A DNA stretch of 33,678 nt, taken from the NCBI GenBank assembly GCA_023268965.1, contig JALRJE010000072.1, positions 1 to 33,678 on the forward strand, written 5' to 3'. Position numbers and translations under genes: made by a program. Under the pieces are notes generated by a model, which saw only the letters and a list, made by a program, of their open reading frames with translations, ran no database searches and had not been told where the DNA came from. The stretch is from Crocinitomicaceae bacterium. Its GTDB lineage: Bacteria; Bacteroidota; Bacteroidia; Flavobacteriales_D; Crocinitomicaceae. Of this stretch, positions 24,524 through 32,704 are shown in pieces. The first letter of the stretch is position 1. Every line of letters starts with the position of its first letter.

Positions 24524-25336
24524 TTAGATGCTGGATATGAGTTCTTTCATGATTTGTGTCATTTTCGGTTCTTGTCGGCTCGCTACCTCAATAACATCCT
24601 GGACACTCACTTTTTTGATTTTACCAGGCACACCAAGGTCAGTAATAATCGATATGGCAAAACAAGGGATACTCATATGGCGCGCAACAATGACCTCTGG
24701 TACAGTAGACATACCAACGGCATCGGCTCCGATGGCCCGCACATATTTGTATTCAGAGGGTGTTTCAAGGGTTGGGCCAGTGAGGCCTGCATAGCAACCT
24801 ATAGAAACGCGAATACCGAGGTTTTTGGCGATATCATTTGCTTTATCGATCATTTCTTGATCGTAAGGGTCACTCATGTCTGGAAAGCGGGGTCCGAGTT
24901 CATCGATATTTGGACCAATGAGCGGGTTCCCTGGAAAAAGATTGATGTGATCATTCATGATCATGATTTCTCCAACCTCAAATTCTGGATTCACACCTCC
25001 TGAAGCGTTACTTACAAATAGGCGTTCAATACCGAGTAGTTTCATCACGCGGACAGGAAAGGTCACTTGTTGAAGCGTGTAACCTTCATAATAATGAAAG
25101 CGTCCTTGCATGGCAACAACATTTTTTCCGCCGATGCGCCCAAAAATGAGTTTGCCTGAGTGGCTCTCAACGGTAGAAATGGGAAAGTGAGGAATATCTT
25201 GGTAATTAATTTCGTCGATGATTTCGATCTCTTTGACTAAACCCCCAAGGCCCGTACCTAAAATAATACCAATTGTAGGCTGAACGTTTGTTTTGCTTTG
25301 AATGTAGGCGGTACTTTCTTTAATTTGAGACAACAT
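24524..25336 (-). CDS. Purine nucleoside phosphorylase (PNP I, inosine/guanosine type)
   Basis: The trimeric PNP family cleaves purine nucleosides with phosphate for salvage. Motifs are the phosphate-binding IILGTGLGG and HSGKLIFG. LFVSNASGGVNPEFEVGEIM is followed by MSTVPEVIVARHM, which contains the conserved Glu/Met active-site region. The start at 25336 (MLSQIKESTAYIQSK, 270 residues) overlaps lpxK by 17 bases. Longer in-frame starts would lie deeper in lpxK. The lpxK-PNP order is common in Bacteroidota. Confidence 0.95.
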   Translation of the reverse strand: MLSQIKESTAYIQSKTNVQPTIGIILGTGLGGLVKEIEIIDEINYQDIPHFPISTVESHSGKLIFGRIGGKNVVAMQGRFHYYEGYTLQQVTFPVRVMKLLGIERLFVSNASGGVNPEFEVGEIMIMNDHINLFPGNPLIGPNIDELGPRFPDMSDPYDQEMIDKANDIAKNLGIRVSIGCYAGLTGPTLETPSEYKYVRAIGADAVGMSTVPEVIVARHMSIPCFAISIITDLGVPGKIKKVSVQDVIEVASRQEPKMTQIMKELISSI

Positions 25337-26336
25337 AAGTGCTGATAAATTGATTAAATGCATTTTGATCCGACCATTCGAGCTCAAAAGTCAACAAATA
25401 CCAGGGGTATTTTTGTAAGTCTTCAGCGCCCAACAAAGGCTGGATTTTAACCCAATCTTTGGCGGTAGTAACAATTGCAGAATTTGTAGTTGCAAAGGTA
25501 TCAAAAAAATGATGAATTTCTTCCATATCCATTGGTGTGTAGGTATGGTGATCACGAAAAGTACGATGTCTAATGTTGGTGCTTGGTGGAAATGCCTCAT
25601 TGAGTTGTTTTGGAAGCGCTACGCCGCTCACAATGAACACCTCATTGATTTGTTCAAGAATTCTTCCTTTGGATTGCAGGGCATGGTAAGTATACCGGGA
25701 AAAAAATACGGGAATTTGCCATTTTTGATATTGCTTCTTCAGCTCGTTTAGATCAAAAGTTTCAAATTCCGGACATTTAGTAATCACAATTGCATCGGCG
25801 CGTTTTAATCCACTCATTGGTTCGCGTAGCCTGCCTGCTGGTAAGAGGTAATCCTCATGCACAGGTTGATCATAAACACTAAGTACGATATTTAGCCCGG
25901 CCTTGACATAGCGGTGTTGAAACGCATCGTCGAGTAAAATGAGGGAAGCGGGTTGTTCTTTTCTTAGGCGATCTATTCCGATACTACGTTTTTCGCAAAC
26001 TGCAAAATGGGCTTTGTCTTTGTATTGATTAAACAGCATTTGGGGTTCGTCCCCAACATGGGCAGCAGTTGAATTTGTGGAAAGCGCAATAAACCCTTTT
26101 GTTTTCCGACCATAACCCCGGCTTAATACTTGAACTTGGACCAGGGGTGAAAGCAGCTCGATGAGGTAGCCAACGTGTGGAGATTTACCTGTACCACCAA
26201 CGTTCAGGTTTCCGATACAAATGGACTTACCTGAGATGTGTTGGGTTTGTAGAATACCGAGATCAAAAAACAGATTGCGCACCCATATAGCCAATCCATA
26301 GAGGAGTGAAAGAGGGTAGAGCGCTAGTTTGCGCAT
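25320..26336 (-). CDS. lpxK: Tetraacyldisaccharide 4'-kinase (lipid A 4'-kinase)
   Basis: LpxK phosphorylates the 4' position of the lipid A disaccharide at the inner-membrane face. The P-loop is ICIGNLNVGGTGKSPHVGYL, preceded by a membrane-associating N-terminal helix (LYPLSLLYGLAIWVRNLFFD). The DDAFQHRYVKAGLNIVL segment carries the conserved DDGFQH-like catalytic motif, here with Ala for Gly. RLREPMSGLKRADAIVITK also fits. The start at 26336 gives 338 residues and lies one base after the DUF4956 stop. Confidence 0.95.
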   Translation of the reverse strand: MRKLALYPLSLLYGLAIWVRNLFFDLGILQTQHISGKSICIGNLNVGGTGKSPHVGYLIELLSPLVQVQVLSRGYGRKTKGFIALSTNSTAAHVGDEPQMLFNQYKDKAHFAVCEKRSIGIDRLRKEQPASLILLDDAFQHRYVKAGLNIVLSVYDQPVHEDYLLPAGRLREPMSGLKRADAIVITKCPEFETFDLNELKKQYQKWQIPVFFSRYTYHALQSKGRILEQINEVFIVSGVALPKQLNEAFPPSTNIRHRTFRDHHTYTPMDMEEIHHFFDTFATTNSAIVTTAKDWVKIQPLLGAEDLQKYPWYLLTFELEWSDQNAFNQFISTYVVSN

Positions 26337-26337
26337 G

Positions 26338-27009
26338 TTATTGCACGTGATAGTCAGAATATTCTTGTTCGTCGGCATAGTAATAAATACGCACCATTGC
26401 AGTATCGTTCAAGAAGTCAATTTTACCGACTTCTACGCGGTTGATGGTGAGTCCGGTTCTTTTCTCTAAATCTGCTTTGAGGAGGTCTTGGTTTTCCGGT
26501 TTAATGAGGTCTATACGCTCATAGTTGATGGTCTTGCGTGTTTCGTGTTTCATCAGTACTACGTTTTCTAGAACATAGGTGAGTAGTACGACGGCAACAT
26601 TAATAACCGCTACCTCTGAAATACTAAGTTCATTCGATGCCAATGCATTCACTACACTTAGGCCGATGACCATGAATAAATAGGTCATCTCTTTGATTTC
26701 AATGGCATCGGTACGGTATCGGATAATTCCAAAAATAGCAAACAACCCTAGCCCCATTCCGGTATCAATATCCATTTGCATTAGCCCAAAACATAAGAAA
26801 AAGGTAATGGTACCAATCAAATAGTAGGTGAACAAGTAATCTTTGCGGCGTGTTTTCGTGTAGTAAAGTACACGAATTAAAATGGTCAAAAAGAGAAGGT
26901 TGATTCCGAATCTGATTAAAAGTCCGTAAAAGTCTTCACTAAACCAGGTGATGGTATTTGGCGAGATTGCTTTTTTGAGCGGAAAGAAAAATAAAAGGTC
27001 AGTGAGCAT
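26338..27009 (-). CDS. DUF4956-family membrane protein
   Basis: The 223-residue integral membrane protein has an N-terminal hydrophobic stretch and about four further helices. These lie near residues 30-48 (LLIRFGINLLFLTILIRVLY), 57-75, 82-120 and 130-148. The family hallmark is the conserved loop FAIFGIIRYRTDAIEIKEM between helices. A ~70-residue soluble C-terminal domain follows, rich in charged residues. Biochemical function is unestablished. It overlaps the upstream VTC-like gene by 11 bases; this pairing recurs in bacteria and suggests a joint complex. Confidence 0.88.
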   Translation of the reverse strand: MLTDLLFFFPLKKAISPNTITWFSEDFYGLLIRFGINLLFLTILIRVLYYTKTRRKDYLFTYYLIGTITFFLCFGLMQMDIDTGMGLGLFAIFGIIRYRTDAIEIKEMTYLFMVIGLSVVNALASNELSISEVAVINVAVVLLTYVLENVVLMKHETRKTINYERIDLIKPENQDLLKADLEKRTGLTINRVEVGKIDFLNDTAMVRIYYYADEQEYSDYHVQ

Positions 27010-27754
27010 GGTTGATTTTGTTTAAAAAAAGCAGCTTCTTTTTGAAGCGATTAAATTTGAGTACTTCTTCGCCGTAGATTTCTACACTTCCAATGCAATA
27101 TTTGGAGAGGCGATATGGTCTGATTCGTTCCTTTTTCATGAGTTTGTAAAAAGGGGAATTGCGGTCTAGGTCTTCTTGTTTGAGTTCTGCAATCACCAAC
27201 TGATCAAAATTGCGCTGGACTTCTCCCATATGAAAGTGGATGTTGAAGTCGAGGGTTAATCTTTCTCGGGAGGTTCTAGAAACGAGCGTGATGCGCTGAA
27301 AAGCATTCCACATCGTTGGTTTTAATTGTGTGTCTTCGTTGAGTTGTCGGCGCAAAAAATCACGTTCCTTTTCGTCCTGAAGTTCATTGAAATCATTGGT
27401 GAGGATTCTGCGCTTGTCGGTTCTTCCCTTCATCTTGTGCTTGATTTCCAAAAAGAAGATATTGGACTCCACATATTTGCGGATACGCACCTTGAATCGA
27501 TCGGTTTTGCCATTGTGGTGATCGCGAAAAAAGGAAAATGTAGCATCGTCGAAATAAAGGCTTTCATAATGAGGCAGCATGGTTCCTTCAACTTTTAACG
27601 CGCGATAGTCCGGAGCTAAAATGGGTAGAAAACGCAGGAGGTCTTCTTGGCGGAAGGCAAACTTGGTGTCTATGCGATTCATTAGGTTGACGTCGGCCAT
27701 TTCTCTAAGAAAAATGGGGTCAAACTCTTCGATTGCTGTTTTAATACTACTCAT
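26999..27754 (-). CDS. VTC-domain protein (CYTH/triphosphate-tunnel fold), putative polyphosphate polymerase
   Basis: The protein matches the VTC domain of yeast Vtc4, a triphosphate-tunnel metalloenzyme that makes polyphosphate. Visible tunnel features are the paired basic/acid elements [48 protein letters not shown], and the metal-type glutamate in [10 protein letters not shown]. The final strand is [15 protein letters not shown]. Length is 251 residues from ATG 27754; a TTG at 27757 is less likely. Yeast Vtc4 has SPX and membrane domains that are lacking here; the DUF4956 partner may supply the membrane part (inference). Polymerase activity is not shown. Confidence 0.85.
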   Translation of the reverse strand: MSSIKTAIEEFDPIFLREMADVNLMNRIDTKFAFRQEDLLRFLPILAPDYRALKVEGTMLPHYESLYFDDATFSFFRDHHNGKTDRFKVRIRKYVESNIFFLEIKHKMKGRTDKRRILTNDFNELQDEKERDFLRRQLNEDTQLKPTMWNAFQRITLVSRTSRERLTLDFNIHFHMGEVQRNFDQLVIAELKQEDLDRNSPFYKLMKKERIRPYRLSKYCIGSVEIYGEEVLKFNRFKKKLLFLNKINHAH

Positions 27755-27764
27755 CAATATCTTT

Positions 27765-27772
27765 CAAAAATA
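27765..27772 (-). promoter_or_regulatory. Bacteroidota -7 promoter motif (TATTTTTG) for the 11-gene operon
   Basis: This exact TAnnTTTG match on the minus strand lies 10 bases before the VTC-like ATG at 27754. It shares a 51-base divergent intergenic region with the purT promoter. Confidence 0.55.
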
Positions 27773-27793
27773 ACAATTTCTTTGCTGTTTATG

Positions 27794-27801
27794 TACATTT
27801 G
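27794..27801 (+). promoter_or_regulatory. Bacteroidota -7 promoter motif (TACATTTG) for purT
   Basis: This exact TAnnTTTG match lies 4 bases before the chosen purT ATG at 27806. It supports that start over the in-frame ATG at 27782, which would lie upstream of the promoter element. Confidence 0.55.
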
Positions 27802-27805
27802 TCCT

Positions 27806-28978
27806 ATGAAGTTTAAAATTCTACTACTTGGCTCTGGCGAACTCGGAAAAGAGTTTGCTATAGCTGCTCAACGCTACGGACAGACCATTATTGCTGTGGA
27901 TAGCTACCCGGGTGCACCCGCAATGCAGGTTGCCGACCATTTTGAGGTGATCGATATGTTAGACGCTACTGAACTTGATAAGGTTGTTGCCAAACATCAT
28001 CCAGATCTCATTGTTCCAGAGATCGAAGCAATTCGAACAGAAAGATTTTATAGCTATGAAGCGCAAGGCATTCAAGTTGTACCGAGTGCAAAAGCTGCGA
28101 ATTTCACTATGAATCGCAAGGCCATTCGCGATTTAGCCGCCAAAGAAGTTGGCGTTCGCACCGCTCCTTATCGCTACGCCACCAGCCTACAAGAACTCAA
28201 AGAGGGTGTTTCGTTTTGTGGTTTGCCTTGTGTGGTTAAGCCCTTGATGTCTAGCTCCGGAAAAGGGCAATCAGTGATTCATACAGAAGCGGACACCGAG
28301 AAAGCTTGGAATTACGCCATGGAAGGTTCACGCGGGGATTTAAAAGAAGTTATCGTCGAAGGATTTATCAATTTTGACTATGAAATCACTTTGCTAACGG
28401 TGACGCAAAAGAATGGTCCAACTTTATTTTGCGCACCAATTGGGCATCGTCAAGAGCGCGGTGATTACCAAGAAAGTTGGCAGCCGATGGCCATGGATCC
28501 CATTCATTTAGCAGAGGCTCAAGATATGGCCGCTCGGGTTACAAAAGAACTAGGAGGCGCTGGTATTTGGGGTGTAGAATTTTTTATTACACAAGATGGC
28601 GCTTACTTCTCAGAGCTTTCGCCGCGCCCTCACGATACCGGTATGGTTACTTTAGCCGGCACCCAAAATCTCAATGAATTTGAGTTGCATGCACGTGCTG
28701 TACTCGGCCTCCCTATTTCAGAAATTCGTCAAATCCAAAATGGGGCCAGCGCTGTAATTTTAGCCGAAGAAACTAGCCCAGCCGCACCAAGTTTTTTGGG
28801 CCTTGACCACGTATTAAAGGACCCATATACCGAGGTGCGTATATTTGGCAAGCCGAGTACTCGCCCCTACAGGCGCATGGCTGTAGCTTTGTGTTTTGGA
28901 TCAGATCCGGTAGAAAGTTTGGTTCAAAAAGCTAAATTAGCTGCGGCGGCTGTTCAACTCAGCTATTCAAACGATTAA
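27806..28978 (+). CDS. purT: Formate-dependent phosphoribosylglycinamide formyltransferase
   Basis: PurT makes formyl-GAR from GAR, formate and ATP, a folate-independent third step of purine synthesis. The 390-residue ATP-grasp protein starts [17 protein letters not shown]. It shows [14 protein letters not shown] and [11 protein letters not shown] in the N-terminal domain. The ATP-grasp loop is [15 protein letters not shown], and the metal/ATP site is [36 protein letters not shown] closes the C-terminal domain. It heads a forward operon with the M61 peptidase 22 bases downstream. Confidence 0.96.
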   Translation: MKFKILLLGSGELGKEFAIAAQRYGQTIIAVDSYPGAPAMQVADHFEVIDMLDATELDKVVAKHHPDLIVPEIEAIRTERFYSYEAQGIQVVPSAKAANFTMNRKAIRDLAAKEVGVRTAPYRYATSLQELKEGVSFCGLPCVVKPLMSSSGKGQSVIHTEADTEKAWNYAMEGSRGDLKEVIVEGFINFDYEITLLTVTQKNGPTLFCAPIGHRQERGDYQESWQPMAMDPIHLAEAQDMAARVTKELGGAGIWGVEFFITQDGAYFSELSPRPHDTGMVTLAGTQNLNEFELHARAVLGLPISEIRQIQNGASAVILAEETSPAAPSFLGLDHVLKDPYTEVRIFGKPSTRPYRRMAVALCFGSDPVESLVQKAKLAAAAVQLSYSND

Positions 28979-29000
28979 TTCCATATTTCAAACTTTTTAA

Positions 29001-30773
29001 ATGATGAAACCTCGTTTTTTTCTTGTGATCTTGTTTTGGCTTCCACTTTGGTTGCATGCTAGTCAGCTCACCTATCATTTATCGATGCCGCAGCCAAATT
29101 CACATTACTTCGCTGTCAAAATAGAGGTTCAGCAAAATGAAGCGGCAGTGCAGCAGTTCAAATTGCCGGTTTGGACGCCAGGTTCGTATTTAGTGCGCGA
29201 ATTTTCTAAAAATATCAATCAGGTGCGCGCAATTGATGCCCAAGGAAAGCCACTATCTGTTCAAAAAACGACCAAAAATGCATGGGAAGTTCAGTGTAAA
29301 GGTGTTCCCACTTACACAGTATTTTACGAAGTATACGCTTTTGAGCTCTCTGTTCGCACCCCATTTCTAGACAATACACATGGTTTTGTTGCCGGTGCAG
29401 GGGTATTCATGTACACAGAAGAAAACCGCAATCAAAAAGGAGTTTTGCATATTCATCCGCATGCTTCATTCAAAAAAATCAGCACAGCTCTCGTCATCGC
29501 AGACTTCAAATCGGATCCGTCTGATCAAACCTTTGTATTCGACGATTACGATCAATTGGTAGATAGTCCTATAGAAATTGGAAATCACCAAGAATTTACC
29601 TTTTTAGCGTCGGGTGTCAGACACCGTGTTGCCATGTATGGTGAGTCCAATGCGAATATCAAAGAATTGCAAAGAGATATGCCCAAAGTAGTGGAGGCCG
29701 CAACCGGTGTTTTTGGCAGCAACCCCAACAATGATTATCTTTTTATTGTACACAATGTAAAAGATGGCCAAGGTGGTCTTGAACATAAAAATTCTTGCGT
29801 ATTGAGCGTAGGTCGTTGGTCATACACTGGCGGCGGTTATTTAGGGTTCATCAATTTAGTTGCACACGAATATTTTCATCTCTGGAATGTAAAGCGTATC
29901 CGACCTATAGAACTTGGGCCATTTAATTATGACCAAGAGTGCTATACTTCTTTGCTCTGGGTCATGGAAGGGATTACTTCTTATTATGATGAATTATTGC
30001 TTCTACGCGCAGGATTTTACACCAAAACAGATTTTCTTAATAAATTACAGAGCCAAATTAATTATGTAGAAGGAAGCCCAGGATCGAGAATACAGCCCGT
30101 TGCCCATGCAAGTTTTGATGCTTGGATCAAAGCGTATCGCCCTAATGAGAATTCAGCCAACACTACCATGACCTATTATTCTCGGGGTGCAGTAATAGGC
30201 GCAGTTCTCGATGCATTTTTAATACAGAAATCAAAAGGAAAACAAAGCTTGGATGGCTTCATGCAACTGCTTTATCAAAAGTATGCACTAGAGCTCCAAC
30301 GTGGATTTACTTCGGCCGAATTTGAGCAAGAATTGGCTAATTATTGCGGGCAAGACATGCATGCATTTTTTGCCCAATACGTGAACGGAACAGAAATTAT
30401 TCCGTATCAAAAGTACTTTGAACCCATCGGTATAAAAGTGACAGACCTCACCAATACACTTACCAATTTTGGTGCTGCTTTAGAAGGAGGGGAGATACTA
30501 AAGGTAAGAACTGTTCGCAGCGGCTCGGCCGCAGAAGACGCAGGCATTAGTGCAGGTGATGAAATCCTCGCCTGTGATGGTTATAGAATAGACAAAACCA
30601 GCTTGGAGAACAAATACAACAACTTGCTTCCTGGCGTTGAAATGGAATTATTAGTTTCGAGAGACGGTAAAGTTTTTACCACTAAATGCGTCATGAAAAC
30701 CTATGCTAAACCTCAATTTTCACTTCAAATTACAGATGTCAATGCACCGTTACTTTCTTATTGGTTGCGCTAA
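29001..30773 (+). CDS. M61-family (glycyl aminopeptidase-like) metallopeptidase with PDZ domain
   Basis: This exported zinc peptidase starts with signal peptide MMKPRFFLVILFWLPLWLHA. The M61 N-terminal beta domain (about 22-200; VWTPGSYLVREFSKNI is a family signature) precedes the catalytic domain with HEYFHLWNVKRIRP. His289, Glu290 and His293 form HEXXH, with a third ligand in WVMEGITSYYDE. A PDZ domain near 490-575 (VRSGSAAEDAGISAGDEILA) should bind substrates or control access. Total 590 residues, a typical length. ATG 29004 is an equally possible start. Its 3' end overlaps the start of the BNR-repeat gene. Confidence 0.93.
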   Translation: MMKPRFFLVILFWLPLWLHASQLTYHLSMPQPNSHYFAVKIEVQQNEAAVQQFKLPVWTPGSYLVREFSKNINQVRAIDAQGKPLSVQKTTKNAWEVQCKGVPTYTVFYEVYAFELSVRTPFLDNTHGFVAGAGVFMYTEENRNQKGVLHIHPHASFKKISTALVIADFKSDPSDQTFVFDDYDQLVDSPIEIGNHQEFTFLASGVRHRVAMYGESNANIKELQRDMPKVVEAATGVFGSNPNNDYLFIVHNVKDGQGGLEHKNSCVLSVGRWSYTGGGYLGFINLVAHEYFHLWNVKRIRPIELGPFNYDQECYTSLLWVMEGITSYYDELLLLRAGFYTKTDFLNKLQSQINYVEGSPGSRIQPVAHASFDAWIKAYRPNENSANTTMTYYSRGAVIGAVLDAFLIQKSKGKQSLDGFMQLLYQKYALELQRGFTSAEFEQELANYCGQDMHAFFAQYVNGTEIIPYQKYFEPIGIKVTDLTNTLTNFGAALEGGEILKVRTVRSGSAAEDAGISAGDEILACDGYRIDKTSLENKYNNLLPGVEMELLVSRDGKVFTTKCVMKTYAKPQFSLQITDVNAPLLSYWLR

Positions 30774-32013
30774 TTTTTTGGTACTTGGGCTGCTGGCTCA
30801 ACCCTTCAAAAATATTCAAATTCCGCCGGTTGCTTCTAAATATGATTTCAATGAGTGCGAGCCCTCCATTGCGATAAATCCGCGCAATCCGAAAGAAATT
30901 TCGGCAGGTACCGTCTTGCAGGGATATCATTATTCCTCCGACGGAGGCTTAACCTGGAAATCAAATGCTTTAAAAAGTCCATTTGGGGTCTACGGCGACC
31001 CTGTTTTGCAATATGATCAAAATGGCCGATTGTATTATTTCCACCTGAGTGATTACACCAAAACTAGTCACCTCGACCGAATTGTTTGCCAGGTTGCAGA
31101 CAAACCAGGTCAGTTTTCAAAAGGTTCTTTTCCTGCACCGAATGGCGCAAAAGTACAGGACAAGCATTGGGTGGTAATAGACCCCAAAACAAATGTGGTT
31201 TACATGACCTGGACACAATTTGACGCCTATGATTCTGCAGATCCTAAAGACAGCTCTATCATTGTTTTTTCCAAATCTTTAGACCGAGGCCAAAGTTGGA
31301 CCCAACCCATTCGGATTTCAAAATATGGTGGAGATTGCCTCGATGGCGACAACACGGTTGAAGGTGCCGTGCCCGCACTTGGTCCAAACGGTGAAATTTA
31401 CGTCTGTTGGACGGGCCCCCGCGGAATTATGTTTCAAAAATCTACAGATGGCGGACGCACGTGGTTGGCTGAAGAACGTAAGCTTTCCGAACATGTAGGA
31501 GGTTGGGACATCCAGATTCCCGGTATTTATCGTGCCAATGGCCTACCATTTTTAATGTCCGATCTCAGTGGGGGCCCAAACAATGGTGCGCTTTATCTTA
31601 ACTGGTGCGACCAACGCAATGGCGCAGACAACACTGACGTTTGGCTCATGAAATCTACCGACGGAGGCCTTACTTGGGCCGAGCCGCAACGCGTGAATCA
31701 GGATAAAGAATCTCGTCATCAGTTTCTCACCTCGATGTGTGTAGATCCTGTGCGCGGAGATTTACATTTTGTCTACTACGACCGCAGGCGTTTCAAAGAT
31801 AACCGAACAGATGTCATATGGGCAACAAGTACCGACGGAGGCATCTCTTTTAAAGAACAACGCATCTCTGAACAACCATTTGTGCCAAATCCGTTGGTAT
31901 TTTTTGGAGATTACCTCGGAATTGCTGCCTACAATGGAAAGGTAAGACCAATTTGGCCGCGCATGGACAACAGTAAAATTTCCTTGTGGGTAGCCTTAAT
32001 TGATCTTGACTGA
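30736..32013 (+). CDS. Exported BNR/Asp-box repeat protein (sialidase-like beta propeller)
   Basis: After a signal peptide (MHRYFLIGCANFLVLGLLAQ from the second ATG at 30742), the protein is a predicted beta propeller. It has five Asp-box motifs: YSSDGGLTWKS, SKSLDRGQSWTQ, QKSTDGGRTWLA, MKSTDGGLTWAE and ATSTDGGISFKE. Asp boxes occur in sialidases but also in many non-enzymatic propellers. I do not see a convincing FRIP arginine motif, so sialidase activity should not be assumed. The start lies 38 bases inside the M61 gene (32 if 30742 is used), so signal-peptide codons overlap the peptidase's end in another frame. Confidence 0.85.
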   Translation: MSMHRYFLIGCANFLVLGLLAQPFKNIQIPPVASKYDFNECEPSIAINPRNPKEISAGTVLQGYHYSSDGGLTWKSNALKSPFGVYGDPVLQYDQNGRLYYFHLSDYTKTSHLDRIVCQVADKPGQFSKGSFPAPNGAKVQDKHWVVIDPKTNVVYMTWTQFDAYDSADPKDSSIIVFSKSLDRGQSWTQPIRISKYGGDCLDGDNTVEGAVPALGPNGEIYVCWTGPRGIMFQKSTDGGRTWLAEERKLSEHVGGWDIQIPGIYRANGLPFLMSDLSGGPNNGALYLNWCDQRNGADNTDVWLMKSTDGGLTWAEPQRVNQDKESRHQFLTSMCVDPVRGDLHFVYYDRRRFKDNRTDVIWATSTDGGISFKEQRISEQPFVPNPLVFFGDYLGIAAYNGKVRPIWPRMDNSKISLWVALIDLD

Positions 32014-32014
32014 T

Positions 32015-32686
32015 ATGAATTTTCCAAAAGAAACCTCTTGGCATCGTGTTTTAATAGATGAATTCAAGTCTCCTTATTATTTAAAGCTTCAAAATAAAGT
32101 AGAGGAGGCATTTAAGCAAACCCCAGAACGTATTTTTCCACCAAAGTCGCAAATTTTTAAGGCATTTGAATTATGTCCTTGGGAAGATCTTCGAGTGGTG
32201 ATGTTAGGTCAGGATCCGTACCCAACAAAAGGTCATGCGCACGGCTTGTGTTTTTCTGTTGCAACTGACGTCAAGCCTTTGCCCAAAAGTTTGAATAATA
32301 TTTTCAAGGAAAGAACCTCAGACCTAGATTTGCCATATTTACCTGATGGAAATCTGGAGGGCTGGGCGCGCCAAGGAGTCTTGTTGCTTAACAATGTACT
32401 TACAGTAAGCGAAGGAGAACCTGATAGCCATAAAAACTGGGGTTGGGAGCAGTTTACCGATGCAGTTATTCAAAAAATCGCCGCTGAAAAAGAGCATATT
32501 GTATATATCCTTTGGGGGGCAAAAGCCCAAGCGAAAGCAAGTTGGATAGATGAATCCAGGAACTTCATCTTGAGGGCAGTGCATCCTTCCCCTCTTTCAG
32601 CTCATCGGGGCTTTTTTGGCTGCAAGCATTTTAGTAAAACAAATGCTTATTTGCAGAAGCTTGGAACGCAAGAAATTCAATGGTAA
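32015..32686 (+). CDS. ung: Uracil-DNA glycosylase (family 1)
   Basis: Ung removes uracil from DNA and begins base-excision repair. In 223 residues the water-activating motif GQDPYP includes Asp67. The uracil pocket has HGLCFSV, and LLLNNVLTV is the family's conserved strand. The Leu intercalation loop HPSPLSAHRGFFG carries the catalytic His near 188. I choose ATG 32015, one base after the preceding stop; an in-frame start at 32000 lies inside the upstream gene. It is the last gene of the purT operon before hemE, which has its own promoter. Confidence 0.97.
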   Translation: MNFPKETSWHRVLIDEFKSPYYLKLQNKVEEAFKQTPERIFPPKSQIFKAFELCPWEDLRVVMLGQDPYPTKGHAHGLCFSVATDVKPLPKSLNNIFKERTSDLDLPYLPDGNLEGWARQGVLLLNNVLTVSEGEPDSHKNWGWEQFTDAVIQKIAAEKEHIVYILWGAKAQAKASWIDESRNFILRAVHPSPLSAHRGFFGCKHFSKTNAYLQKLGTQEIQW

Positions 32687-32691
32687 TTGCG

Positions 32692-32699
32692 TACCTTTG
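32692..32699 (+). promoter_or_regulatory. Bacteroidota -7 promoter motif (TACCTTTG) for hemE
   Basis: This exact TAnnTTTG match lies 5 bases before the hemE ATG at 32705 and supports that start over an in-frame TTG at 32687. Confidence 0.55.
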
Positions 32700-32704
32700 T
32701 AGAG

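Noticed and set aside
24509-25003. Long open frame on the + strand antisense to purine nucleoside phosphorylase (164 codons)
   Set aside because: It lies entirely opposite the well-supported PNP gene, shows no family motif, and its composition is what PNP codons give in reverse.
30736-32013. True sialidase assignment
   Set aside because: Asp boxes alone are not specific, and I could not identify the arginine triad or FRIP motif.
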